DNA from: Diploscapter coronatus
Taxonomy: Eukaryota > Nematoda > Chromadorea > Rhabditida > Rhabditidae
NCBI GenBank assembly: GCA_964036155.1
Contig: OZ038422.1
Span: 9,757,201-9,821,200, forward strand
Direction: 5' to 3'
Length of the DNA stretch: 64,000 bases
This document shows, one piece after another, positions 11,301-23,300 of this stretch (the stretch's first letter is position 1; the number at the start of each line of letters is the position of its first letter). Below the pieces are notes generated by a model, which made no database searches, was not told where the DNA came from, and worked only from the letters and a program-made list of their open reading frames with translations. The position numbers and the translations under genes are program-made.

Positions 11301-14300
11301 GAATCACTTGAGACGTCAATATGGGCGAAGAAGCATCAAGTTGCTCGAGATGCTCAGCCGTTCTGATTGCATAGTTATTATGGAGAGGTTAAGGATGATA
11401 ACACCGAGCACAGCGTCAGATTCATGTTCGAAGGAACGGAGAAGGCAAGTGAGCCGCTAACGCTATCAGACATCGGCCAGATCGTCGAACGACTGATGGG
11501 AAATGGCTACAAACACTACTACACCTCGAGAGAGTTCAAGATTAACTGCCAACTTAATAGACGATCGAAGGTAGACTCTTCGACTTTGAAAAGGGCGAAA
11601 AAAGGAATTTCAGACGGAGAGAACCTACTTGATCAAGTCCATCAACAAGAGCATCGAGAAGCAAAGAACCAGCTTATCGCTAGCACCAATGATGGACAAC
11701 GAGGATGGTATGGAGTTTGGGAAATTGAAGGATTTGAAAGATGTTTCTTCAAGGGAGGAGATGATTCACCCCTCTTCATTACCTAAAACAAACTCGTCAA
11801 CTTTCATCTATAATTGACGGCATATTACGATAATATGTTATGCTCCAAAAAGAAATTGCAAATTTCATCCAGCAATAACAATTTCACAGATCACACTGAC
11901 TTTCAATACCCGTTCAACGACTTACTTCTCTGGGCAGTTCTGACGCGTCGTCCTGACATGGCCAGATGCATGTGGATGCACGAGAAGGACGCCATGGCAA
12001 AGAGTCTCGTGGCGATTCGACTCTACAAAGCCGTCGCGAAGATCGCTGAGCACGACTATTTGCAGGTGGATATTTCATGTTCTATGAGAAATTTCGATAA
12101 TCTTGTGATATCATCTTATCTTTTACTTGCTTGCCCACTTTTTCATGCTATGATTCCAATAGGTTACAGGAAGTCTTACATGAAGGCATTCTCTCTGGCG
12201 ATAGTGAAATAACGATTTAGGTTGAAATAGCGAACAAACTCCGCGAGCATGCCATTCGGTTTCGCGAAGATGCAATTGCCCTGCTGGATTACTGCTATAG
12301 AGAGGACAAGGAACAAACCCTGAAATTGTTAACTGCCGATCTGCCGCATTGGGGGAACCACAACTGTCTTTCTCTAGCTGTTCTTGCGAATACAAAGACC
12401 TTCCTAGCTCATCCTTGTAATCAGGTATAGGTTCAGACGGTGGAAAAAAAAACGTTTCGGAAAGTAGCAAATTCAGATGCTCTTGGCTGAACTCTGGCAT
12501 GGTTCTCTGAGAGTAAGAAGCGGATCTAATCTACGTGTTATCATGGGACTTGTATTCCCATTTCTGACACTGATGCTAGCTTACAAACCACCAAGATACT
12601 CCAGAACGAACGATGATGAAGAAGAGGAAGAGAATGACAAACGGGTATCATCGATGTACGGGCCTCAATTTCATTCGTTCCAGTACGGAAAAGGTAGGAG
12701 TTGTTTAGGGAAAGATCAGATGCTGTTGGTCGGGTTCAACCATTTTATCTTTAGACTCGATTCATTTGATAGTTATCCTAATTTTTTTGTGATTCAGGAA
12801 AAGGCAGCTCAATATCAGTCCTCTCAAAGCGGATGTTTGTTGGACGTCAGACGAAGTACAAACCTCGGGAATCCACGGATGAAGATCTTTCGGAGCTTCT
12901 TGGTGCTGGAGATGGATTGGGGAAAAAGGTCACGATTCTGACCTCGAAGAGAAGCAGCACAGCTGGTAGTGCTGAAGCGAGCTTGTCTGGTACAAACTTA
13001 AAATCCGACAGAAATGAAATTTCTGATTCAGACATTGTGGAAGAGCCAACATTGTCCAAATTCGAGAAACTCCAGGCCTTCTATTCTGCGCCAGTTACGA
13101 AATTTTGGTCATGGTGCATAGCGTTCCATCTGTTCCTTGGAGTGTCGACGTACGTCTTACTGATTGAAACGCCGGTAGATCCAACGAGGGAAGAATGGTT
13201 CACGTTAGTCTACGTTGTGGTGATGCTGCTGGAGCATGTTCGGAAAGTACTGCATTTAGTGAAATTTCATGCTTTAGGATCAGATTTTAGCTATTTCACC
13301 AAGAAACCCCCAAGTTCGCTGAGAAGTGTGTAGTGTTCTATAAAAGGCAAGAGAGCTCATCTAGGTGCTAGTACATTTGGTCTTCAGGTACTATAATTTG
13401 CTGACACTCGTAGCTGCTCTGACTTTTTTGGTTGGATTTGGATTCCGGCTAAGTCCCTCGTTGAGACATTCGTACGGACGTGTCATATTGTCGTTCAGCA
13501 ATGTGCTGTGGTACATGAAGGTCGATTTTTCGAGATAGCTTTACCATTTTCTCAGCACACCATCATCATCTGAATGTCTCATGAGTTTCAAATTATCAAA
13601 TATCCCCCATTAGGAGTTTCGCATTTTAGGTCTTTGAATACTTATCAGTGCATCCGCTGCTAGGTCCCTACATTCAAATGGCTTCAAAGATGGTCGTATC
13701 GATGAACTATATCATCGTCCTGCTGCTCGTCACCTTGATGGCCTTTGGCGTCTCTCGTCAGGCCATCACGTTTCCGCACGAAAAGTGGAATTGGCTTCTA
13801 GTCAGGTACGAAATGGTTGATTTTTGGGTGATCATTTTATCTTCCAGAAATATTTTCTACAAACCTTACTTCATGCTTTACGGAGAAGTGTACGCCGGTG
13901 AGATAGACACGTGTGGCGATGATGGTAGGGGGAGGGTATTAATTCTGTTCCAGGCAGAAATTGGTTTCCAGGCACGAATTGTGTACCGGGAGGTTGGATC
14001 CCTCCGATTCTGATGACAATCTTCCTGTTGGTCGCCAACATTTTGCTCATCAATATGCTCATCGCTATTTTCAACAATATCTTCAATGAGACCAACGTCC
14101 TATCGCAAGAAGTCTGGTTGTTCCAGAGATATGCGCAATTGAATGAGTGAGTTCTGGAATCTTATACACGAGAATTTTACATGAAATTTAGATATCACGA
14201 TACATCTCTATTGCCTCCTCCGTTTACAGTTTTAGCCCATATTGCTAACTTGTTGATCACGTGTTGCAAGGTTTGAAGGAAACTTTTTAGAAAACCAAAG

Positions 14301-15405
14301 TTGATTTTTAGAAACGCTCCACGAACACGAATAAGCGACAGCCGGATTTTTCACTGAGTTAAAATTTCCTGGAAAATTGATCTGAGAAAAGCATTTTAGA
14401 ATTGCATTTGTCCGAGGAAGAACTGGCGATTTTGTACGATTTCGAGGAGGACTGCATGGATGAGCTGACGAGGAAGCGGTTGAAGGAGGAGAAAGGCAAG
14501 GAGGAGGAGCGATGGAGGAAGACTGTTGAATTGTGAGTTTTCTACGGAAATTTGAAGGTTTTAATAATGCTTGATGACCCGTGTCAGATATTAAAGGCAA
14601 TTGTCACGAAGCAAAATCTTAATTGAAGTTAAAGAACGTTTACTGACTTGAATTTCAGAACCGATCTAACCGCCCAGAGAGTGAACGAACTTCTTCAAGA
14701 GAATTTCGTGCTGCGAAGCCGATTGGGCGACATGGAAGTGAAGCTTGACAACATGGCCCATAGTCATTATAGATTGTTCGAGACGATGAAGAGCAGGAAG
14801 AAGGTGGTTGAAGCATTTTTCGATGATCATCCTTCGAATAAGTTTCAGCTTCATCACGAGTCTACCCATTCCTTGCCAGAAACGAAGGACATTCCGTTGA
14901 TGCTAAAGTCAGTTGTGGATATTCTTGAAACCCTCAAGCTGATTTGAAATTTTCAGCATTGAACCCTGCGAATCGGTGAACGTTGTCAACGACAATCTTC
15001 TAAACGTAATTGATGACCGAAAACTCGCTCCGTCACCGCTTCTAACCCATCTGAGAAGGGATCAAACGCTGAGAAAGTATGAGGAGGTAATGGAAGTTGC
15101 TTAAAAATTGAATTGAAACTGAAATCCAGGCCAACTATCAAGCAATGTCGCATGTCACTTCGAGAAATCGACTCAACTCATCATCGCTGTCATTATCGCA
15201 AGATATGAGAGATATGAACAGGTAGTTGTTATTTTTTTTTGATAAAATCGATCTTCTATGACCAATATGCTGAATACTGTGATCGTTTGGAATTTCTTCC
15301 TTCAGAATCGCCACTCCCGTTATGACGAAAACCACTCTGAGAGACGATGACGATTCTTCAGAAGTTGAAGAACAACCGAGTGAACTCGACGAAGAAGAAG
15401 AATGA
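8309..15405 (+). CDS. TRPM-family cation channel (GON-2/GTL type)
   Basis: About 32 short exons encode roughly 1,500 residues, the size of a full TRPM subunit; four such subunits form a cation channel in the plasma membrane. The N-terminal TRPM homology region is explicit: HTQTAPTNAFG, the FQGG junction, LVITVHGGMSNFE, GAWIITSGLDSGVV, TIGIAPWGV and IVCDGSGRAADILSFA. The membrane part spans about 12.5-14.1 kb. It includes LGPYIQMASKMVVSMNYI, a pore region with YGEVYAGEIDTC, and the last helix with INMLIAIFNNIF, followed by the TRP-box region (VWLFQRYAQLNE). A heptad-like coiled coil follows (about 14.66-14.80 kb), and the tail is acidic. No alpha-kinase domain is present. Nematode members (gon-2, gtl-1, gtl-2) handle Mg2+ and Ca2+ in gonad, gut and excretory cells; I cannot say which is the orthologue. 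Intron 9201-9247 uses a GC donor. The ATG at 8309 is chosen because the frame closes upstream. Confidence 0.93.
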
Positions 15406-15968
15406 TATCTTGTGTTCGTTCATTGATACCCGAGCTTACAAACTGATGCATAATTTCTATTTCATTTATATTTTGAAGCAATTATTATTCGCATATTACT
15501 ATGATAATACTGTGAAGATGGAATTTTCCTGTGCTATTCAAAGTTGTAAAGATTTAAAACTCCTTTTCTCAGTAATAAATCGCTTTTTATTTGGCAGATG
15601 GATGAATTGCAAGAATTGGAGTGGAGGTTATCCCTTGCCAATGGGTAGAAAGTACGTCTCTGGCCTTTTCGAATGCTATTCCTTCGACATCTGCCACTCT
15701 GCCAAAGGACTCCAGTACCCAGGGATATTGTGGCGGGAAAGTTTCGCGTTCAAATGACTAGATCGTGTGAGAAAGAGATAATGAAAGATAAAAGGATTGG
15801 GCGAAGAGGAATAATATTTCTGATTCGCCAAATATCTACGATGCTATTTTACTATTTTTCTGAATATTTTTTTATCTTGATCACGTTCCATTATTCTATT
15901 TCGATTTTGTAATATTTTACTCCTTTTTCTTCATTTTCTTGGTTTCAGAATCTCATAGTTTGCAAATA
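15406..15968. other. Intergenic region between the TRPM gene and the next gene
   Basis: About 560 bp holding the TRPM 3' UTR. It ends in a TTGGTTTCAG acceptor only about 20 bp before the next ATG at 15969. That acceptor could serve a 5' UTR intron or spliced-leader trans-splicing; the sequence alone does not distinguish them. No other exon seen. Confidence 0.5.
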
Positions 15969-17210
15969 ATGCTAGTGAAAAACCGAGGCTATATCCGAAA
16001 ATTACGGGTTCGGAAGGAAGCTCTGCCTCCAAAGAAGGCAGTTCAGTCTCAAAAGTCCGCAGGATCTCAGAAGAAAGTCAAATTGATCGTCCCTGATAAG
16101 GAGAAAGGAACTGACAAAGCGACCGCGAGCAATAGTCAAGCGGTAAGAAACCTGGTTAAATTTTTTGCAAAAGTTTCGACACTAAAATTTGTAAATCATA
16201 ATACCTCATTCTAATTTTTCCAATTCTTACTAAAATTAATCTTCAGGATGAGAAGCCAAAGGGGATTTTCATGAAAACTCACGTTCCGAGAAAGTACATG
16301 CCTCATGTAGCGCCGGTCTACACTAAGAGGTATACTTGGACGAGAAACAGAGACGGCGATTTAGAGCAGAGGCAAGACTTTTTTCGTGATATAAAAATGT
16401 AGAACATTTCTTCAGAGTCGTCCACTTTTCCAGAGAAGCTCATGACTGTAGGAAGCATCTGATTGATAAGGTAGTGGATTTTATCTTTAGTTTTTGAAAA
16501 GGAGAATTTTAGGCAGCATCTTCAAAGCGATTTGAAATCTATCAAGAATTCACTTCGGAGTGGAACAAGTATTATCGGAATTTAAGTTTATAAAGAAGCG
16601 GAAAATTTAGATTTCTTCTCCAGCATCCGCTACGAACAAAGAATACAACTTCAGTGCATCGGGAAATCTTCTTGGTATGAAAAAATTGCTAGAAAATATC
16701 TAAAATTTTCTGAAATGACACTTTCAGAGAAACTTCATGTCAGTGTATTCAGAAGCAATCTGCGGAATTTTTCGGAAGCCGTTTTTACAGCACATTCAGT
16801 AAGATTTTTTACAAAAGCTTTTTGTGAAATTTATACAAAATTTCAGGATCCTTACAATGAAGCGAATGATCGACACAGAATTTGCAGGGGAGCTTCATTC
16901 TGAATTGGCCAGACTAATTTCTAACCGTTCTCCGAAATCTCCAAGTTCTGGAACGAGAGGAAGGAAAAGGAGGGGTCTTCGGAAAAGTAGCGAGATTTCG
17001 AATAAGCGATCTAAAACAGGTAAGGAAAAGTTGCGTGTGTTTTCCAATTTATTTTTCTTCCATTTAGACTCGAACGAGAACGACGAGGGGGAAAATAAAC
17101 AGAAGTGTGGAATTTTGGAAACGATTTTGGGAAGTCCGGATAAATCCGGAGGAAAATCGCCGATCAAACCGTTCGCTTCAAGAATTATCAGCCTATTCAC
17201 TGGATTATAG
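15969..17210 (+). CDS. Unrecognised basic protein, probably nuclear
   Basis: Eight exons splice in phase (15969-16142, 16247-16329, 16416-16470, 16513-16568, 16611-16674, 16728-16798, 16847-17019, 17068-17210) into a 272-residue protein. The N-terminal 60 residues are very lysine-rich. The middle (about residues 100-190) looks folded, with FEIYQEFTSEWNKFLLQH and FMSVYSEAICGIFRKPFL. The C-terminal third is again basic and serine-rich, with a cluster GTRGRKRRGLRKSSE that looks like a nuclear localisation signal, before a hydrophobic end (ASRIISLFTGL). I recognise no family or enzyme motif. Nuclear location is inferred only from the basic clusters. The exon chain, with consistent phases and no stops, is good evidence that the gene is real. 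Confidence 0.75.
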
Positions 17211-17538
17211 CAATCAAAGATGATAGGGCGGATTTTGAAGAAATGACGCATTTCTTCCGTTCTTGAATGATTTTATATCGCATTATGTGATATTGTATAA
17301 TTTGTTTAGGACTTTCGACGACGCTTGATCTCATTTGAAATACTTCATTGTTTGTACAAAATCTAGGAATTTGTCCTAATAAAATTTTCAATTTGCAATG
17401 TAAATATTTATGAGAGAACATTTTTTTGCAACTATGCAAAATAAATCGTAAGAACAACAATGATTGTAGCAAGTGTTCATATGCGAGTATTCGATCATTT
17501 ACGATTAATCAATTGTTGCTCATTTCTCAATTTTTGAG

Positions 17539-18304
17539 ATGAAGTTCCAATTCGCATTCCGCTATTTGCGCATCATGTCGAGCCGTATTCGGAAATTTCT
17601 CTCTGACGTGTATGATGAAGCTGCGCATCCGGAAAATCGGAAGACCAAAACTGCCGAAAGTATGCTGCCAGAAGAAATCAGACTGATGTACGACGATGTG
17701 ATGGAGTGCAAAATCTGTCTGAGGCATTACGGTTGGTCTTTGAAATTTGTTCATCAAATGCCAAAACTCTACTTCAGACAACCAGGAGCACTCAGCAAGA
17801 ACTGGGATCTGCGGACACAGGTAAGACATTTTCAAGAAGTAATTGTCCTAATACAACATTTTAGTCTGTGCGAGAGCTGTTACGAAACAATGTTGACGAT
17901 AGGAGCCCGCGTTCAAAAGGGGCAAATCCGATGTCCTTTCTGCATCCGATACAGGCTAGTCAACTCGAAACTACCTGCGGCGGAACTTAATGGTAAAACT
18001 TGACGTTATTCTGGAGGAGTTTCAGCTTGATGGGAATCGACACTTTATTATTTTCAATTTTTATTAGCAACAATTTTGTTTATCTAATGATTTGAATTTA
18101 GCGGCCCTGAAGTTGTGCAGAAAGCAGCGGGAATTCATCAAGAAAATGCCGATTCAAGATGGCCAAATTGGTGTGAAGAAGCCTGAACCAGAAGTGAAAA
18201 TGACTGTCATCGAAATAGAGCAAGAAATCAGCGATGAGAAAGTGCCGGAGAAGCAGCGGAAAAGGAGCAAGAAGAAAAACGATAAAACTCAGCAAAATTC
18301 TTAA
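17539..18304 (+). CDS. Small RING-finger protein, tandem copy 1
   Basis: Four exons (17539-17731, 17778-17820, 17865-17992, 18102-18304) give a 188-residue protein. A C3HC4 RING finger is spelled out by CKIC, then CGHSLCESC, then CPFC (about residues 58-110), so it probably acts as an E3 ubiquitin ligase or in a complex with one. The C-terminal third is charged, with runs of lysine and glutamate. I chose the ATG at 17539 rather than the later in-frame ATG because the neighbouring paralogue aligns through it (both read RYL early and then VYDE). The paralogue begins 234 bp after this stop, on the same strand, and both have a second exon of exactly 43 bp, so they are tandem duplicates. Substrate unknown. 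Confidence 0.82.
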
Positions 18305-18538
18305 ATTAGCCTCATTTTGACGTTCAATCAATTTTCGTCGTTGCTACCTTATAGTTTTTGTGCAAATAAATTGATTTTGCACGCTTATCGTGTTGATCTT
18401 GCGAATGACACTATGCACAATAAATTATGTAAATTTAGCCAGTGTGCTAAAATCGATGACTTATTTACAATCACTTACATCCATTCATTCAATTCACCGA
18501 GTTTGCAACCTACTGAATTGAATTATTTTCAAAATACG

Positions 18539-19187
18539 ATGTTTCCCATCCGTTACCTCGTCGTCTTCTGCCGCCGTATTCTATCGTTTCTGTATTCGGT
18601 CTATGACGAAACCTGCGCCTATTTCGATTCGGAGCACATTTCATCAGGAGAATTGGAATGGCACACGCTCAAGGAGGACTTCCAGAAGCTCATCAAGTGC
18701 CCGATTTGCCAAATCGAATACGGTAGCTCCATTTCTTATTCCAAAGAAAATTAAAGCGTAACTTTGAAGAAATTACGAATTAAAACATTCGTTAAAGCTC
18801 CAATTGTAATATTTTCAGATAAGAAGGGCAAGATTCCTTGCACAACGACTTGCGGCCATTAGTAAGTTTCAAAAGACTGAATTATTTAAAGAAAATCATG
18901 ATTCAGCCTCTGTAAAGCATGCCACAAAAGGTCCAGGCTGAATCCTTCGTCCAACTTCAAGTACAACTGCTGCCCGGCTTTCGTCAACTCCAATCCGCCT
19001 CACAGAAGAATCGCTGCATTTAAAATGATGGGCAAGTTCAAAGTTTTGGAATAGAAATTATAAATTCACAATATCTCCTAATTGAAAAACAAAAATTTCA
19101 GAAGTGATCGAGCTGTGCAAAGTGCAGAACGAGTTCATCGATTCGATCATGAAGAAGAATACTGAATCGCCGATCGAAGAAGTTTAA
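18539..19187 (+). CDS. Small RING-like protein, tandem copy 2 with a degenerate last zinc pair
   Basis: Four exons (18539-18722, 18819-18861, 18907-19031, 19102-19187) give 145 residues. The ring begins normally with CPIC and CGHYLCKAC, but where copy 1 has CPFC this one has NCCPAF, so the final zinc-binding cysteine appears replaced. It may fold with a shifted ligand or have lost ligase activity. The N-terminus (IRYLVVFCRRILSFLYSVY) is hydrophobic with arginines, resembling an amphipathic or membrane-associated helix. The third intron, 19032-19101, starts GCAAGT instead of GT; only that donor keeps the frame. The C-terminus is shorter than in copy 1, lacking its long charged tail. Confidence 0.8.
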
Positions 19188-19298
19188 GATAAAATTTATG
19201 ATTTTCACCTTTTCGTTACTGTATTCCAGTTTGATTGTTGAGAATAAATTGCTAATCGAATTTTTAAAGTTTGCGATGAATGATTGTTCTTTGTTTCA

Positions 19299-19532
19299 TT
19301 AAGAATGAATATCAGGATCATTCGAAGTATTGCGGAACAAGGGTCCGTCGATTGGGCTGATTTTTACACCATTTGTACAGCTTTTCACGCTGATTCTCAT
19401 AGTGCAATTCGCTTTCGAAAAAATAGCATAATGATAATCAGCGTGAAAAATTGAACAATATATGTGAAAATCAGCTCGATTTGCGGGCCCCTGTTTATAC
19501 AGACTTTGGTCCTTCCTGACATTCATTCTTAA
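19299..19532. repeat. Palindromic MITE flanked by TTAA (piggyBac-like target site)
   Basis: A 234 bp unit is an inverted repeat over nearly its whole length. The left end, TTAAGAATGAATATCAGGA, matches the reverse complement of the right end at 18 of 19 positions. Internal blocks also pair: the GGGTCCG-to-GATTTTTACAC block with the GTGAAAATCAGC-to-GGGCCC block, and TTTTCACGCTGATT against its complement. Both ends carry TTAA, the duplication left by piggyBac-superfamily transposases. It has no coding capacity. It lies just after the RING gene pair. Confidence 0.75.
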
Positions 19533-19703
19533 TATTTATTAAAATGAAAAGCTTCTTACTCTCTTTTCCTCCTGAGCATGTTGCATTTGAATGCGAGATT
19601 ACATTTTGGATGGCATTTGAAATTGAGCAGATTATTGTTCAACCGGTTAAAATGCTTTCCTTTGTTTAGTTCGAATTTCTAATCATTTGCCAAAATTATT
19701 ATT

Positions 19704-19862
19704 TTATGATAAGCAGACTTGGAAGTTCTCGATCCGATATTTGAATCTTGTTGAGAAATATCATAGCCTATTTTCAATTGACTATTTATCATTATAGATA
19801 AAAGAACATTAGACAATGTCGAATCTTATATCGGATCGAAAACTTCCAAGTCCAATGATAAG
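19704..19862. repeat. Second inverted-repeat element (MITE-like)
   Basis: The left arm contains GACTTGGAAGTTCTCGATCC followed by GATAT, and the right arm carries its near-exact reverse complement ending at about 19852. Pairing continues inward for about 20 bp with mismatches and outward through ATGATAAG. The unit is about 155 bp with an unpaired centre. It is unrelated in sequence to the element at 19299-19532. I could not define a target-site duplication with confidence. Confidence 0.65.
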
Positions 19863-20072
19863 TTTTTTCTCGCAAAATATTCGACATCGCTATTCTCTTA
19901 TCAATTTTCATTCAATGTAAAAGCTTGCTTTCTTGTTCCTAGTGATTATTGATTTGTTTTATTTATTTACGCATGAATGCAGGATTTATTTATTTCCTAA
20001 ATCAGCACAAATTTTTTATTTAAAAAAAAAAGTTAGTTGGGCATGTAGGCTAACTCCCAGCTAGGCAGCCAT

Positions 20073-20152
20073 TTTTACATAGTGCAATGATAGAGCAGCG
20101 CACTCCGGAGAGGTAAGAGGTGAGAGGATCAGGTTCGAATTCGGACTGTGAG
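20073..20152 (+). other. tRNA-like sequence (degenerate tRNA or SINE head)
   Basis: A near match to the RNA polymerase III A box (TAGTGCAATGA, 20080-20090) lies about 40 bp before a good B box (GGTTCGAATTC, 20132-20142), the usual tRNA layout. The candidate T stem pairs at only four of five positions, and I cannot draw convincing acceptor and anticodon stems. I therefore read it as a decayed tRNA gene or a tRNA-derived short interspersed element rather than a working tRNA. Confidence 0.3.
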
Positions 20153-20362
20153 AGTCATGAGTTTGTGAGGAATAAGTTTGAGAAGTATAAGCTTTCATGA
20201 AATAGCCACCCGCAGCGGACCCAATCGAGGTACCACTAGGCCACAGTATTACATTCGTATAATCTTTCCAATATTTGTCATACTAATATTAATTCGCTTT
20301 ATAACACGAAGAAAGTGCTGATAAGCACTAATTGAATTCGAATTCAACCAAATTCAGCCAAG

Positions 20363-23300
20363 ATGAGTGATGAACCTATGCCAACTTCTACAAATCCTAT
20401 TTCCAAACCCGTAAGTTGACATTCAAAGTAAATTTTCTGTGTTGAATTACTTTCTTCAAAATGATGGCATTTTATCAGAAACTTTTAGGAACTATCATCA
20501 TTTGTAGAAATGTTGGATTTTTCACAGAAAACTATCATCAAAAGTCTATGGGATCGGAATGATTTATCTATTTCCGACAGAATCGATATCATCGATGCGA
20601 TTTCGGACAAAATGCCATTAGAAGCAAGAAGGGAGTATAGAAAATGGCGTTTTCTAACGGACCGATCGAGGGTAGATCAAGAAGCATTTTTATCAATGAG
20701 AAATGCCAGCGAAGTTTCAGATGCCAGATTTCTATTATTTCCAAAATGAGGAGATCAAGATGATAATTGCCGGAATGTTCGAGAAGTCTACTGGTTTAGG
20801 TAATGCAAATACAAATACACCTGAAACGACACTATTTCATGAGTTTAGAAGGGTTTGCTCGAGTCATAATGAGCATGAAGTCAGCGTTGAATAACCCAGA
20901 TGTTTTCGACAAATGGATGGTGAATGAAGAAATCGAGTTCGAGGAACCTCCAATTCAGGAAGCTATGAAAGAGATATCAATTTCTCAGTCGGTAAGTTAT
21001 TGTGTAAGGTTGATTACGGATTCCGATGCCCTTTACCGTTTTCGAAATGGATAATCCCATAGAAAATTATGACGTCGAGAAGACGTCCTCTGAATTACCA
21101 TTTTTGCTAACATTTTTCGTCAATTCAATTCGTGATCATAAGTTTTGAATACATCCAAACGATTAAAAAATTATCTCAAAATCGTCATTTCTCGTTCATT
21201 AGAGAAAAAACACGACAGGGTCTCCTCATGCATGATTCCTGTCTAAACATTATCACAAGACTTCAATCCATCATAAACTGTTGGGGGATTTGATTGGGTG
21301 ATCCAAAATGTCGTTTCTTTTGCATTTTAAAAATAAATAATTCATTACTAAAATGGAAGTGATAATTTCAGAAAGGAATCGCAATGCCATTGATTAACAA
21401 TAAAATGAATGAATTAGCTCGGAATATCAATAGCTTGCAGATTGGTGAAGACGATTCATTCAATAATTCGCATGAAATTTTATTTTATCGTAAGAAATTA
21501 TGTTGAAAGCTAAGTAAGAGACTTTGAAACGATCATAGTAATTTAGTTTGCTATCGAAATAATAATGGCACATATGAAGGAGGAATATGCTTGTTCGATT
21601 CATTTACTTGCTCAGCAAGAGAGATTGCAAAGTTCAATAATTGGTATTGGCCATATGAATTAGCAATTACACAGAATAAAGTAAATTCTTATGTTTGTTA
21701 TTTTGAATAGTCTCTCATATTTCAGATTTTTGGAATTAGCAACACAAATAAATTATTTGAAATATATGACTTGGATACTCTAAAAATTTCAAGAGGTCTG
21801 CTCAACAAATCCATGAATGATCGATTCAAAGAATTTTACAGGCCCAGATCCTCCTGAATGGCGTGAGCGTGCGTCTATCGCTTATTTCAAAGACAAACTG
21901 TATTATTTGGGTGGGGAGAATCCTATTAAAACGTGGAGAGATATGAATCGAGTTGTTGTAGGAAGATCGAATGAAAATCCATAAAATAATAATTTATTCA
22001 GGTTTTAATAGACGGAATATGGCAAACAGGATCTGCTTTTCCTCGTCAAACTGAAAAGGCTCAAGTAATAATATGCGATGGAATTTTATACGGTCACATT
22101 ATGGCATATTCATTATTGTAATTATGGATATTCAGTTATTGATGGTTATAGAACTAGAAAGATATATCGATTATCAGACGACGAATGGGAATGGATTGAA
22201 GTTGAAGAGATTCCAGAAAGACTAATTTATTTCGGACTTGCATCGCTAAATGGAAGACTTTACGTAACTGGAGGATGGAGGTCGTTAATTTTGTATGATA
22301 AATAATGTATCATTATATATTTAGTTATAATGATGCATTAAAATCTTGTCTGTGTTTCGATCCCTCAGCTCCAGTTGACAGTCGCAATCGGATTTCTCGA
22401 ATCGCTGATATGAATTGTGCAAGATATCATCATTCGCTCATTGTTGCTAACGGGAAATTGTATGCAATCGGAGGGTGAGTTGAGATTTTGCATTTTCTTA
22501 TACGAAATATTTGTTAACTTAGATTTCAAAACGTTCTCAATGCAACCTACTGTAATTCAATCGAGGAATACGATCCACAAACGAATAAATGGAAAATCGT
22601 TGGAGAAGTAAATTAATATAAATATTATTAGTTAGAAATGATTAAATTTTCACCTATTTGAAATGACACTTTTCACTTAGAGGCGCAAATAGGTTTTTCA
22701 TTTGTGAAAACAGATCCATGGCACCCCATTCAAAATAACGATTAGGGTGCATGAATCAGGTAGCAGTTTTCCTTTTTCATACAAATAATTCCAAGGAAAG
22801 ATATCGGCTCTGAAAGTCATCTTCAAATTTTCCACTTCTACTAACATTTTTCATCAAGACAAGCATTAGCATAGAAAAGTTTTCCTCGATATCGCTTTAT
22901 CTTCGAGAAAAGCCCGCGTGACGAAAAACTATTCTATGAATTGTTTTTCAAAAATTTGATTCTAAATTCCCTATATGCGATAGTGGCAGATTATTAATGC
23001 CGTTTTATGAATCTCGCCATACAAGTGAACTGATTGTTAAAATTTAATGAAATATCATTTAGGGGATAAAGGCTAAAGAGTTTACATCTTCTAGTACTCA
23101 ACAAAGGTATTTGAATTTTATGTACTGTAAATTAATTGGTATAATATAATAGTAGTGAAAGTGCGGAAGGAGTATATATCGGTATACATTTGGGAATGAT
23201 ATATACGCGAGTTTCTGCAATTGTGAATGATGAACCTCTTGTATTGCCCAGTAAATTCGGTAAATATTGATGATTTATGCTAATAATATATGTTCATTTA

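Noticed and set aside
12123..12500. 125-codon minus-strand reading frame
   Set aside because: It is a shadow of a conserved TRPM exon on the plus strand.
17539..18003. Single uninterrupted 154-codon frame for RING copy 1
   Set aside because: Reading through the two short introns destroys the RING finger; splicing restores CGHSLCESC and matches the paralogue's 43 bp exon.
19299..19526. 75-codon minus-strand reading frame
   Set aside because: It lies entirely within the palindromic MITE and is an artefact.
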